A stretch of DNA of 64,000 nt from positions 50,296 to 114,295 of the forward strand of contig NZ_JBNATW010000003.1 in assembly GCF_049701175.1 (NCBI RefSeq), written 5' to 3'. The translations under genes and the position numbers were made by a program. The notes beneath the pieces are model-generated. The model did not search any database. It was not told the origin of the DNA and was given only the letters and a program-made list of their open reading frames with translations. The DNA is from Thermovenabulum sp049701175. Its GTDB lineage: Bacteria > Bacillota > Thermosediminibacteria > Thermosediminibacterales > Thermosediminibacteraceae. This document shows, one piece after another, positions 25,082-33,695 of the stretch; position 1 is the first letter of the stretch; each line of letters begins with the position of its first letter.

Positions 25082-25171
25082 GTGCTGGGGGAGCCATAGG
25101 GCTGAGAGGAAGCTAATTTGGCTTCGACCCCTTGAACCTGACCGGGGTAATGCCCGCGTAGGGAAGCACTA
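25082..25171 (+). promoter_or_regulatory. TPP (thiamine pyrophosphate) riboswitch
   Basis: All THI-box blocks are present: GTGCT...AGCAC closing stem, GGGGGAGCC, GGCTGAGAGG, CCCTTGAACCTGA, CCGGGGTAATGCC and GCGTAGGGAAGCA. The terminator at 25184-25214 follows, so TPP should switch off thiT by premature termination. Confidence 0.96.
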
Positions 25172-25183
25172 ATTTGAAAAAGT

Positions 25184-25214
25184 GCCTACCTATTCGGGTA
25201 GGTATTTTTTATTT
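25184..25214 (+). terminator. Riboswitch-controlled terminator
   Basis: CCTACC-tattcg-GGTAGG stem followed by TATTTTTTATTT. The AGTG just before it can pair with CACT at the 3' end of the riboswitch, a likely antiterminator. Confidence 0.82.
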
Positions 25215-25251
25215 GAAAGAATTTTTTAAAAAATTAAGGAGGGATTATATT

Positions 25252-25764
25252 ATGCAAAACAAAAAACTTATAATTGTATTGGAAGGAGCCATAATGATAG
25301 CTATCTCACTAATACTAAGTTTTGTAAAAATATTTCAAGCGCCTTATGGAGGTTCTATAACCTTAGGAAGTATGGTTCCGATTATTTTGTATTCATTAAG
25401 AAATGGGCCTTTTGCAGGTATTGTTGCAGGTATAGCCTATGGTTTACTGCAGCTAATTATTGAACCTTATATTGTTCATCCGGTTCAGGTAATTTTGGAT
25501 TATCCCTTAGCTTTTGGCCTTTTGGGATTATCAGGTTTTTTTAAAAATAACGTTTTCTTAGGCTCCTTTTTAGGTATATTCGGAAGATTTGTTTCTCATT
25601 TTTTGTCCGGAGTGGTATTTTTTGCATCTTACGCCCCAAAGGGCATGAATGTATTTTTATATTCTGCCCTTTATAATGGTAGTTATCTTTTACCAGAATT
25701 TATTATAACTTTTATTGTTTTGAGGTTTGTTTTATATAATAGGTTTTTGAAACAAAAAGAATAA
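25252..25764 (+). CDS. thiT: Thiamine transporter S component ThiT
   Basis: A 170-residue membrane protein with about six helices that binds thiamine as the substrate subunit of an ECF transporter. ThiT hallmarks are visible: APYGGSITLGSMVPI (about 32-46), the GIAYGLLQLI helix and HPVQVILDYPLAF. The shared ECF ATPases and EcfT are not in the window. A TPP riboswitch upstream confirms the role. ATG at 25252 after GGAGGGA; upstream in-frame sequence overlaps the terminator and is not coding. Confidence 0.95.
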   Translation: MQNKKLIIVLEGAIMIAISLILSFVKIFQAPYGGSITLGSMVPIILYSLRNGPFAGIVAGIAYGLLQLIIEPYIVHPVQVILDYPLAFGLLGLSGFFKNNVFLGSFLGIFGRFVSHFLSGVVFFASYAPKGMNVFLYSALYNGSYLLPEFIITFIVLRFVLYNRFLKQKE

Positions 25765-25845
25765 ATTTTTTTATTAATTTTAACTTAAATGCAATAAATT
25801 ATATTAAATCTTACAATTATATTAATTTTTTTATTAAAACATTTA

Positions 25846-25875
25846 TTGATTTAGCGCACTAAATTGTGATATAAT
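25846..25875 (+). promoter_or_regulatory. Sigma-A promoter of the peptide-binding lipoprotein gene
   Basis: TTGATT and TATAAT with an 18-base spacer. An imperfect palindrome TTTAG-CGCA-CTAAA lies between the two boxes and could be an operator. Confidence 0.65.
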
Positions 25876-25916
25876 CGTAACCAAAATTTTTTACTTATTT
25901 TAGAGGGGGTTTTTTA

Positions 25917-27548
25917 ATGCTCAAAAAAACTGTATCTTTATTATTAATTCTCTTAATTACAACAGGGCTTTTGGCAGGTTGTTCTAATAGCTCTTCAAAG
26001 TCCGAACAAGAGCTGGTATTTTCAATTGCATCAGAACCGCCAACTCTGGATCCTCAGCTTGCTACCGACCAATATTCGATAATCGTTGGGAATGCGGTAT
26101 TTGAGGGCTTGGTAAGGTATTACGACGGAAAAGTATATCCGGGTATGGCTGAAAAATGGGAGGTTTCTGAAGATAAAAAGGTATATACTTTCCATTTAAG
26201 AGATGCAAAATGGAGCGACGGTTCAAAGGTAACTGCTTATGACTTTGAATATTCGATAAAAAGGCTCCTTGATCCAAAAGTTGCATCTGGTTACGCCAAT
26301 CAGGGATATTACATATTAAACGGCGAGGAATATAACCTCGGTAAAATAAATGATCCCAATCAAGTAGGTGTTAAAGCTCTGGATGAAAAGACTCTTCAAA
26401 TAACACTAAGGGCACCTGTAAAGTATTTTGAAAGCCTATTAGGTTTTATCTCCTTTTTGCCTTCAAAGAAGGAATTGGTGGAAAAATATGCAGAAAAATA
26501 TGCTGCCGATGCTGACAAGATGGTCTATAATGGTCCATTTATTATAAAAGAGTGGAAACATGAACAAGAAATTGTTCTTGAGAAAAATCCAAATTACTGG
26601 GCAAAGGATAAAATAAAACTTGACAAGGTAAGAATACTTATCGTAGCCGATCCGAACACTGCATACCAGATGTTTGAAAATAACGAACTTGATTTTGCCG
26701 ATGTCCCAACCGTACTTGTTGAAAAAGTAAAAAGTGAAGGTAAAGCTTTAACTTATATGGACAGCTATGAATATTTTATTAGATTTAATATGAAAAAACA
26801 GGATAAACCTTGGCTTGCAAATGAAAATTTTAGAAAAGCAATAGGATTTGCAATTGATAGAGAAGACTATATTAATATGGCTTTTAAAGGAGTTTCTAAA
26901 CCTGCAACAAGGTATATACCGCCAACTTTAAGCGGCTTTGAAAAGAAGTTTGTGGAAGAATTCCCCTTTGACTTTTATCCAACAAAAGCGGATGTTGCAA
27001 AAGCTAAGGAATACTTAAACAAGGCTATGAAGGAATTAAATATTAGCGACCCTTCTAAGATAAGCATAGAGATTACTGTCGACGACAGTTCTGGTACAAA
27101 AGTAGGAATTGAAGCAATTCAGGATATGCTGATAAAGAATTTGGGAATCAATGTTTCTATAAAAACGTATACCTTTAAAGAAAGGCTTCAAAGAATGAGG
27201 AAGGGCGACTATGAGGTTATGATTACTCGCTGGGGTCCAGATTACGACGACCCAATGACTTATTTAGACTACTGGACTATAAGCGAAGGTATGACAAACA
27301 GCGGTTGGACTGATGAAAAATACAATGAATTGTGTCAAACCGCAAAAACTATTTCAGATTTTAAACAACGTAACCAGATTATGTTTGAAGCTGAAAAATA
27401 CCTCCTTGAAAAGGGAGTAGTGGTGCCTTTGTATTTCAGAGAAAAAGTATGGGTTAAAAAGGATTATGTACAAGGTTTAGTAAGAACCTTCACAAGTGGT
27501 TCTGATCCTGATTTCATCTATGCTACTGTAGAAGGTAAACAAAAATAA
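25917..27548 (+). CDS. Oligopeptide-binding lipoprotein (OppA family), orphan
   Basis: A 543-residue SBP of the OppA/DppA family. The signal peptide ends in a lipobox (LLAGC, Cys at about 22). Family motifs include EPPTLDPQLATDQYS, VYTFHLRDAKWSDGSKVTAYDF, PNYWAKDKIKLDKVRI, NENFRKAIGFAIDREDY and TRWGPDYDDPMTYLD. It binds oligopeptides outside the cell and passes them to an ABC importer, but no permease genes follow; it may share the importer encoded at 33.7-38.7 kb. ATG start at 25917 after AGAGGGGG. Own promoter and terminator. Confidence 0.9.
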   Translation: MLKKTVSLLLILLITTGLLAGCSNSSSKSEQELVFSIASEPPTLDPQLATDQYSIIVGNAVFEGLVRYYDGKVYPGMAEKWEVSEDKKVYTFHLRDAKWSDGSKVTAYDFEYSIKRLLDPKVASGYANQGYYILNGEEYNLGKINDPNQVGVKALDEKTLQITLRAPVKYFESLLGFISFLPSKKELVEKYAEKYAADADKMVYNGPFIIKEWKHEQEIVLEKNPNYWAKDKIKLDKVRILIVADPNTAYQMFENNELDFADVPTVLVEKVKSEGKALTYMDSYEYFIRFNMKKQDKPWLANENFRKAIGFAIDREDYINMAFKGVSKPATRYIPPTLSGFEKKFVEEFPFDFYPTKADVAKAKEYLNKAMKELNISDPSKISIEITVDDSSGTKVGIEAIQDMLIKNLGINVSIKTYTFKERLQRMRKGDYEVMITRWGPDYDDPMTYLDYWTISEGMTNSGWTDEKYNELCQTAKTISDFKQRNQIMFEAEKYLLEKGVVVPLYFREKVWVKKDYVQGLVRTFTSGSDPDFIYATVEGKQK

Positions 27549-27561
27549 AAATTAAATAATA

Positions 27562-27589
27562 AGTCCGGGGTTATTCCCTGGACTTTTTT
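27562..27589 (+). terminator. Terminator after the orphan binding protein
   Basis: AGTCCGGGG and CCCTGGACT arms with one mismatch, then TTTTTTC. Confidence 0.85.
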
Positions 27590-27598
27590 CGTAAAAAA

Positions 27599-29026
27599 TT
27601 AAGTATAATCGATCTTCTTTTTGATATTATATTTTTTTATTTTATTATGGAGGGTTTGTTTTGGTATTTTTAGCATTTTAGATGCACTGGTGAGATTGCC
27701 ATTAGATTTTTGTAAAGCTAAAAGAATTATCTTTTTTTCAAAATTTTCTACCATTTCTTTTAAAGATTCGATATTAACTGGATTTTCGAAGTTCAAACTT
27801 ATTCCGTTTTCTTCTGGGAAAGTGATATTTTTAATGTATTCAGGGATATCTTCAATTTTTATAATATTGTTTTCTGTAAAATTGACGATACTTTCAATTA
27901 CCGATTTTAATTCTCGCACATTGCCGGGCCAGTGATAATTAATGAAAATATTCATGGCATCATCAGAAATGCCTTTTATATTTTTGTTTAATTTTTTATT
28001 AAAGTAATTTAAGTAGTATTCTATTAATAGCGGAATATCTTCAATCCTTTCTCTTAAAGGGGGAATATAAAGAGAAATTACGTGAAGCCTATAAAATAAG
28101 TCTTGCCTTAATGTGCCTTTTTTAATAAGTGTTTTAGGGTCTTCATTGGAGGATGCTGTTATCCTTACATCTACTTTAAAAGCTTTTTCACCCCCAACCC
28201 TTCTAATAAAACCATCTTGAAGGACCCTTAAAAGCTTAGCTTGAAGTTCTAAATCCATTGAGTTTATTTCATCTAAGTAAAGGGTACCTCCATTTGCTAA
28301 TTCAAATAGACCTGCTTTTTCTTTTGCACCTGTAAAACTTCCTGCTGAAATACCAAATAATATGCTCTCAAGCAAAGTTTTAGGAATGGCTGCGCAATTT
28401 TGGGCAATAAAAGGTTTTTGGCAGCGTTTTGTACTTGCATTATGAATAGCCTGGACAAAAAGTTCTTTACCTACTCCGGTTTCTCCATAGATAAAAATAG
28501 GAGAATCGCTGTTGGCAACTTTTAATGCTTTATTTTTCAGTTCTTGAATTATTTTACTTTTTCCAATAATGTCATCAATTGTATATATAGTTCCATTGCC
28601 ACTATATTTTTCAGGGTTTTTAGATTTTTTATAAAGCTCTTTCTGAAGAGAAACTATTTTTTCAGCTAAATCTTTCAAATTCGTTATATCTCTATAAATT
28701 TCTACTGCACCTATAAGCTCTCCGTTTTGTATTATGGGCATTGTTGAAGTTACAATAGTAACTTTTTTTCCTTTTATATTTGTATATGTTTGAACATAAT
28801 CTATTAGAGGTTTTTTAGTCTTTAAAACATTATAAAAAGTACTGGTTTCTTCAGTTAGATCGGGAAAAAGTTCTAATATGTTTTTTCCCAAGGCTTTGTT
28901 AGGGTCTAGGCCTGCTATTTCTGTAGCTGGTTCATTAAAGAAGGTTACATTGGCATTTTTATCGACTACAATAATACCTTCATCGAGGTTTGTTAATATA
29001 ACTTCTAATAAGTTTTTATAATCCAT
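27599..29026 (-). CDS. Sigma-54-dependent activator with PAS sensor
   Basis: A 475-residue regulator: PAS domain in residues 1-110 (ILTNLDEGIIVVDKNANVTF), AAA+ domain ~155-385 with Walker A GETGVGKE, contact loop GSFTGA, Walker B LYLDEI, and a Fis-type helix-turn-helix at ~435-470 (NLTSASKMLKIPKQTLHNKI). The contact loop is GSFTGA instead of GAFTGA, a variant seen in some PAS-type activators. RocR/ArgR-type relatives control amino acid use. No -24/-12 promoter was found in the flanking intergenic regions, so its targets probably lie elsewhere. ATG at 29026 after CAGGGGG. Confidence 0.9.
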   Translation of the reverse strand: MDYKNLLEVILTNLDEGIIVVDKNANVTFFNEPATEIAGLDPNKALGKNILELFPDLTEETSTFYNVLKTKKPLIDYVQTYTNIKGKKVTIVTSTMPIIQNGELIGAVEIYRDITNLKDLAEKIVSLQKELYKKSKNPEKYSGNGTIYTIDDIIGKSKIIQELKNKALKVANSDSPIFIYGETGVGKELFVQAIHNASTKRCQKPFIAQNCAAIPKTLLESILFGISAGSFTGAKEKAGLFELANGGTLYLDEINSMDLELQAKLLRVLQDGFIRRVGGEKAFKVDVRITASSNEDPKTLIKKGTLRQDLFYRLHVISLYIPPLRERIEDIPLLIEYYLNYFNKKLNKNIKGISDDAMNIFINYHWPGNVRELKSVIESIVNFTENNIIKIEDIPEYIKNITFPEENGISLNFENPVNIESLKEMVENFEKKIILLALQKSNGNLTSASKMLKIPKQTLHNKIKKYNIKKKIDYT

Positions 29027-29281
29027 AATTAACCCCCTGGAATAAAAAATAAATAAAATAGCTAAATTTCATAATATTTTATTGTTTTAATTTTAATATA
29101 TATGACGATGAGTGTAAATAACTTTTTAAAAGCCTTTTTACCTTTAATTTGACTTTATATTGGTTAGTGTGGTAAATTTAAATTAATTAATAGTATTTCT
29201 ATAGGATTTATTGTATATGGGAATATTAATACTTAAATAAAAATTATAACGAATTAAAGATAAAAAAGGAGGTAGTGGGTC

Positions 29282-29704
29282 TTGAAATTATCTACAAAAT
29301 CTCGATACGGGCTTAGGGCAATGGTGAAGTTAGCATTACATTACAATCAAGGGGCGATACCGTTAAGCAAGATTGCAGAAGAAGAAAACATTTCGGAAAA
29401 TTATTTAGAGCAAATAATTACATTGCTCAAAAATGCAAATTTAGTAAAAAGCATTCGGGGTTCACAGGGAGGGTATATTTTATCGAAAAATCCAGAGGAG
29501 ATAACTGTTGCAGATATTTTATCTGTGCTCGAAGGGCCTATAAGCCTTGTCGATTGTTTAAATGAAAATATTGATAATTGTAGTAATAAAAATAAATGTG
29601 TAACAAGAAGCGTGTGGAAAAGAATAAATGACAACATTTTATCAACAGCTCAATCTATAACATTAAAGGATTTATGCCAGAATTATAAGCGAGGTAAAGA
29701 TTAA
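29282..29704 (+). CDS. Rrf2-family regulator (IscR/CymR type)
   Basis: A 140-residue winged-helix regulator (MKLSTKSRYGLRAMVKLALH, ENISENYLEQIITLLKNANL, RGSQGGYILSK). Three cysteines, DC-x7-NC-x5-KC near residues 98-113, match the [2Fe-2S] ligand region of IscR-like proteins, so it may sense iron-sulfur or cysteine status. TTG start at 29282 after AAAGGAGG. No isc or cysteine genes are adjacent; the following genes encode a GTPase and membrane proteins. Confidence 0.88.
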   Translation: MKLSTKSRYGLRAMVKLALHYNQGAIPLSKIAEEENISENYLEQIITLLKNANLVKSIRGSQGGYILSKNPEEITVADILSVLEGPISLVDCLNENIDNCSNKNKCVTRSVWKRINDNILSTAQSITLKDLCQNYKRGKD

Positions 29705-29818
29705 CCGCGCTTTTTTTATTTTTGGTGAGAATAATGATATTTTATGAATTTAAATAAAACAAAAAGAATAAAGATAAAAGGAAAGAAAATTTATATGCAC
29801 GAAGGGAGTGATAATTAT

Positions 29819-30424
29819 TTGAAGCAATGTGCTGTAGTAGGTAAGCCTAATGTAGGAAAGACGCTTTTTGTAATTAATTTTTCAGAATTTTTAGGTATTA
29901 AAGAATTAGAATTTGAGGTAACGGCCTTTAACGGAATGAAAATGATAAAAAAATATTCTATAAAAAAAGCGATAGAAGAACTTGTGGATGATAATCCGCA
30001 TAAAACAAGACAAATCCATTCTATTATAGTAAATCTCCCCTTAAATAAAGGCAAGAAAACTATAAAATTCATAGATACCATAGGATTCACCGATGGTATT
30101 CACCCTGAACAAGATATAAGAAGAGCAATATCACAAACCCTCCAGGTTGTTCAAGCTGCTGATATTATATTCCATATTATAGATGCCTCTGCAATTGAAA
30201 AAAAACTTCCTAATTCCATTGGAGAAATTGATTTATCTATAGCGCAATTTGCAGAAATTAAAAAAGGTTATTGTATTTTAGCTAATAAAATAGACTTGCT
30301 GGAAGGTAAAGAGAATTTAGAAAGACTAAAAGAGCAGTTTAAAGGAAACCTCATAATACCTATTTCAGCAAAATATAAAAAGGGTTTTAAGGAGGTGAGA
30401 GCCTTTGTCATCAATGCTGTTTAA
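29819..30424 (+). CDS. Small Era/EngB-like GTPase of unknown role
   Basis: About 201 residues with G1 GKPNVGKT (residues 7-14), G3 DTIGF, G4 NKID and a G5-like ISAK. The segment between G1 and G3 is long and lacks the usual switch Thr context. There is no extra RNA-binding or dimerisation domain, so it is not a standard Era, Der or EngB. The TTG at 29819 follows GAAGGGAG; an earlier ATG (29794) lacks a good ribosome site. Its 3' end overlaps a membrane protein gene, which suggests the two work together. Confidence 0.75.
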   Translation: MKQCAVVGKPNVGKTLFVINFSEFLGIKELEFEVTAFNGMKMIKKYSIKKAIEELVDDNPHKTRQIHSIIVNLPLNKGKKTIKFIDTIGFTDGIHPEQDIRRAISQTLQVVQAADIIFHIIDASAIEKKLPNSIGEIDLSIAQFAEIKKGYCILANKIDLLEGKENLERLKEQFKGNLIIPISAKYKKGFKEVRAFVINAV

Positions 30425-30995
30425 TCTAATAAAAAAATTTTTTTCTATATTTCTTACCGGAATTGTAATAAAGCTTTTGGATGACTATTTGGATGAAGAT
30501 AAGGACTATCTTTTGAGTAGAAAAAACTCATATTTTTATTTAAAAAAAGGAATTTTACCTTATACACTTTTAATTTTTTCCTTTGCTGTAATACTTAATC
30601 ATAAATATAGTGTAAGCCTTTTTTTGTCTGCTTATATTTTAGGGATGATTAACAATTTTGATGAAAAATTAGTTTTAGGTACTCCTGCATATACAGAGAT
30701 GATTGTGATATCTGTAATAGGTTGCGTTGTCTTTGGTATTAAAGAGATGTTCTCATCGATTTTTCTAATTGCAAGTATACAATTAATAGATGATTATATT
30801 GATTACGAAAAGGATAAACCTTTTAAAAAAGGGTTTGCATGGAAATTAGGTAAAACTGAATGTTTGTTAATATTTATAATATTTTCGTTAATATCTCTTT
30901 ATTTAAATGTTTTAAAAGCAATTTTCACTTTTATTAGTATGATTATGATTATATTTTTATATCAAATATTATCTTCACCAAAAATGAATAAGTAA
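30405..30995 (+). CDS. Multi-pass membrane protein with duplicated DDYxDxxKD motif
   Basis: A 196-residue hydrophobic protein with about five or six membrane segments. LLDDYLDEDKD near residue 22 and LIDDYIDYEKD near residue 127 are two copies of the same acidic motif, each next to a membrane segment, which suggests an internal duplication. The motif recalls the metal-binding Asp motifs of prenyl-group transferases, but I cannot assign the family. TTG start at 30405 after AAGGAGGTGA, inside the GTPase gene end, so translation is coupled. Confidence 0.7.
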   Translation: MSSMLFNLIKKFFSIFLTGIVIKLLDDYLDEDKDYLLSRKNSYFYLKKGILPYTLLIFSFAVILNHKYSVSLFLSAYILGMINNFDEKLVLGTPAYTEMIVISVIGCVVFGIKEMFSSIFLIASIQLIDDYIDYEKDKPFKKGFAWKLGKTECLLIFIIFSLISLYLNVLKAIFTFISMIMIIFLYQILSSPKMNK

Positions 30996-31038
30996 ATTCA
31001 ATTTTAAGTATGAAATCAAAAGGGTAGGGGAGTTTAAG

Positions 31039-31269
31039 ATGTATTATAAAGTATTGAAGTTATGTATTTTTGTTTTAATTATTTTTACTGCAGGATTCAT
31101 TTTAGGCAAAAAAGAGGGCAAGAAAGAAAGTATTAAGGAAGGAGAGATTTTCTATAATATTAAGTTGAAAGAGAAATTGCTAAAGGAAGGACTTTGCCCA
31201 ATTTGCAAAAATGAGTTGAAAGAATCTTCTGGCCGTGATACAATGATAGAAAAAAATCAGGAGGTATAG
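31039..31269 (+). CDS. Small membrane protein with a CPIC motif
   Basis: A 76-residue protein: one N-terminal membrane helix (residues 5-23), a lysine/glutamate-rich helical middle, then GLCPICKNEL, a single Cys-x2-Cys that could bind a metal with a partner or dimer. ATG at 31039 after AGGGGAG. It ends seven bases before the next gene. I do not recognise the family. Confidence 0.6.
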   Translation: MYYKVLKLCIFVLIIFTAGFILGKKEGKKESIKEGEIFYNIKLKEKLLKEGLCPICKNELKESSGRDTMIEKNQEV

Positions 31270-31275
31270 CATAAA

Positions 31276-32562
31276 TTGTATAATTCATCATTAAATTTTA
31301 TGAAGGAACATTTTAACATAGATGAAAAGTTAATCTTACTTTCTCAAGAAGTCCTTGAAGAATTAAAAGAGGAATTTGCTGAAATCGAAAAAATAGAAGA
31401 GTACAATCAGTATAAAATAATAAAAGCCATGGCCAAAAATGAACTTTCTGATTATTGCCTTTTAGAATCAACAGGCTATGGTTATAATGACATAGGAAGG
31501 GAAGCAGTAGAAAAGATCTTTAGCTATGTGTTTAAGTCGGAAGATGCCCTTGTAAGGCCTCAGATTATATCGGGAACCCATGCTTTATCCCTATGTTTAT
31601 TTGGTATTCTCCGGCCTGGTGATGAACTTTTATCGGTAACAGGTGAACCGTATGATACTTTAAAAAATGTTATTGAAGGTGAAGGTTTAGGATCATTGAA
31701 GGATTATAATATAAAGTTTTCAAAAATAGAATTAAAACATGGGAAAGCCGACTTTGAATCAATTAAAAATAGTATAAATGAAAAAACTAAAATGGTGCTA
31801 ATACAAAGAAGCAGAGGCTACAGCCTAAGGCCTTCCTTATCTATTTCTGAGATAGAAGAGTTAATAGGATTCATTAAAGGTTTAAATAAGGAAATAATAT
31901 GCATGGTGGATAATTGTTACGGCGAATTTGTTGAAGAAAAAGAGCCTATTGAAGTAGGCGCTGACCTATGCGCAGGCTCATTAATAAAAAACCCTGGTGG
32001 AGGGATAGTCCCCACCGGTGGATATATTGTTGGGAAAAAGAATCTAATTGAATTATGTTCCTATAGGCTTTTTGCACCTGGAATCGGAAAGAATTGCGGG
32101 CCATCGATAATACCGAATAGAATAATACTGCAAGGACTTTTTTATGCACCAATGGTAGTCAGTGAAGCTAAAAAAGGTGCGCTTTTTACTGCTAAAATGT
32201 TTGAAAGCTTAGGGTTTGAAGTATTCCCAAAAAAAGAAGAAAAAAGGAGTGACATTGTAACTGCATTATTGTTAAAAAATAAAGAAATATTGATTGAATT
32301 CTGCAGAGGGCTACAAAAGGTAGGGCCTGTAGATTCCCATGTTACTCCCGAACCTTGGGATATGCCCGGATACGACCATCAGGTAATTATGGCAGGAGGC
32401 AGCTTTATTCAGGGCGCTTCTATTGAATTAAGCGCCGATGCACCAATTAGAGAGCCATATGCCGTTTATGTACAGGGAGGCTTAAGTTTTTATCATGTTA
32501 AATTGGGAATACTTTGTGCATTGCAGAATCTAATTAATAAGAAATTGATAAAATTGCCATAA
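31276..32562 (+). CDS. Methionine gamma-lyase family protein (YnbB/aluminium-resistance type)
   Basis: A 428-residue PLP enzyme of fold type I, known as YnbB in Bacillus and as 'aluminium resistance protein' elsewhere. Conserved parts: ALVRPQIISGTHALSLCLFG, LSVTGEPYDTL, CMVDNCYGEFVEEKEP, the PLP lysine in AGSLIKNPGGGIVPTGGY, and GYDHQVIMAGGSFIQGASIELS. It probably cleaves a sulfur amino acid, but the physiological reaction is unproven. TTG start at 31276 after AGGAGG. In many Firmicutes it is near hfq, spoVK and lexA; here hfq and spoVK are 20 kb away. Confidence 0.9.
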   Translation: MYNSSLNFMKEHFNIDEKLILLSQEVLEELKEEFAEIEKIEEYNQYKIIKAMAKNELSDYCLLESTGYGYNDIGREAVEKIFSYVFKSEDALVRPQIISGTHALSLCLFGILRPGDELLSVTGEPYDTLKNVIEGEGLGSLKDYNIKFSKIELKHGKADFESIKNSINEKTKMVLIQRSRGYSLRPSLSISEIEELIGFIKGLNKEIICMVDNCYGEFVEEKEPIEVGADLCAGSLIKNPGGGIVPTGGYIVGKKNLIELCSYRLFAPGIGKNCGPSIIPNRIILQGLFYAPMVVSEAKKGALFTAKMFESLGFEVFPKKEEKRSDIVTALLLKNKEILIEFCRGLQKVGPVDSHVTPEPWDMPGYDHQVIMAGGSFIQGASIELSADAPIREPYAVYVQGGLSFYHVKLGILCALQNLINKKLIKLP

Positions 32563-32579
32563 TAATTTAAATTAAATCT

Positions 32580-33185
32580 TTAAAACCTCCTGAAAAGTCC
32601 AATAACTTTGCCTAAAATCTTAACATCTTTTACGATAATAGGCTGCATGTGAGGATTTTCCGGCTGCAGCCTAACAAATCCTTCTTCTTTATAAAATCTT
32701 TTTACAGTGGCTTTATCTTCAATTAATGCTACTACGATATCTCCGTTTTCTGCTGTGTTAGTAACTTTTACAAAAACATAGTCCCCGTTTAATATACCAG
32801 CATTTATCATACTGTCTCCTTGTACTTTCAGCATAAAAACATTTGAGTCATGTATAAGTTCTTTAGAAAGAGAATAAATTTCTTCAATATTTTCTTCGGC
32901 GAGAATAGGTTGACCTGCTGTTACATTGCCGATTAACGGCACTTCAACTAATTGATTATTAAAAATTTTCTTATCAATAACGTCAATTGCTCGAGGTTTT
33001 TGAGGATCGCGGGAAAGATATCCTTTCTTTTCTAGCTGAACAAGATACCCATGAACCGTAGCTGTGGAACGTAAATTCGTAGCAGCACATATTTCTCTAA
33101 CAGAGGGAGGATAACCTTTGGTCCTGATAAAATCATAAATATAATCTAATATTTGTTTTTGTCGGGGTGTTAAGTCTTTATACAA
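32580..33185 (-). CDS. lexA: SOS repressor LexA
   Basis: About 201 residues. N-terminal winged helix (TPRQKQILDYIYDFIRTKGY, PSVREICAATNLRSTATVHG), cleavage site Ala-Gly in VTAGQPI, catalytic Ser in GDSM and Lys in ATVKRF. LexA represses DNA-repair genes until RecA-stimulated self-cleavage. I chose the TTG at 33185, nine bases after GGAG; a GTG at 33194 overlaps that site. A putative LexA box lies upstream over the promoter, so it should repress itself. Convergent with the methionine gamma-lyase gene, 17 bases apart, no terminator seen. Confidence 0.94.
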   Translation of the reverse strand: MYKDLTPRQKQILDYIYDFIRTKGYPPSVREICAATNLRSTATVHGYLVQLEKKGYLSRDPQKPRAIDVIDKKIFNNQLVEVPLIGNVTAGQPILAEENIEEIYSLSKELIHDSNVFMLKVQGDSMINAGILNGDYVFVKVTNTAENGDIVVALIEDKATVKRFYKEEGFVRLQPENPHMQPIIVKDVKILGKVIGLFRRF

Positions 33186-33244
33186 AAAAATCACTCCAAT
33201 CGGGAAAATTTCTATATAAAGAAACTTTTTTGCTTATATGTTTA

Positions 33245-33282
33245 ATTATAACATATTTTTATTTTTTTTAAACTGGTGTTCG
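33245..33282 (-). promoter_or_regulatory. lexA promoter with LexA (SOS) box
   Basis: On the minus strand CGAACACCAGTTT (33282-33270) matches the Gram-positive core GAAC-N4-GTTC at 7 of 8 bases. It overlaps a weak -35 (TTTAAA); a perfect TATAAT at 33250-33245 is the -10 box. Confidence 0.65.
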
Positions 33283-33428
33283 AATTTCTAGCAGGATTAT
33301 ATATTAAGCTGTAAAATATTGAACTATATAAAATATTAAACTACATAATTTTAGTGTTAGTAGAAACAATAAAAAAAATTGAAAAGCTTTAGAGGGAAGA
33401 GGATATTTTATATATTTTAGTTTAAAAA

Positions 33429-33456
33429 ACGTCCGATAATATACATTATGTTAACA
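33429..33456 (+). other. dif: Probable dif site (XerCD/CodV-RipX chromosome dimer resolution)
   Basis: Arms ACGTCCGATAA (33429-33439) and TTATGTTAACA (33446-33456) flank a 6-base centre TATACA. The 28 bases match the Bacillus subtilis dif site (from memory: arms ACTTCCTAGAA and TTATGTAAACT, centre TATATA) at 22 positions, including nearly the whole right arm. The site lies in a 510-base stretch without intact genes, exactly where gene orientation switches from mostly plus to wholly minus, as expected at the replication terminus. Confidence 0.8.
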
Positions 33457-33543
33457 AATATTAAATATAAGCCAATTTTCAGTTGAAGTTTAAGCCTAAT
33501 AAAATCTAAAAAACGCAAGCGCAGAAATTAAATTTATATCTAA

Positions 33544-33639
33544 GGAAATAATGCAAATAATGCTGAAAGCAATAATTTTGCAAGGAAAATCATTGGAGAG
33601 GTTTCAAAAAAGATTTATGATTATTTTTTAAACAAATAA
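33544..33639 (+). pseudogene. Possible 3' remnant of a lost gene
   Basis: A 31-codon stretch between two stops encodes GNNANNAESNNFARKIIGEV, then SKKIYDYFLNK. It looks like the C-terminal helix of a protein but has no start or upstream part. Weak evidence; could be chance. Apart from this, the SOS box, dif and the terminator at 33636, I see nothing in 33186-33695. Confidence 0.25.
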
Positions 33640-33665
33640 AAGCCTTATCAAAACTTAGATAAGGC
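33636..33665 (-). terminator. Terminator of the peptide-transport operon
   Basis: GCCTTATC and GATAAGGC pair around an 8-base loop; on the minus strand a TTTTATTTG run follows, 30 bases after the oppF stop. Confidence 0.85.
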
Positions 33666-33695
33666 AAAAGAACATTTATAATTTATTGCTTTAAT

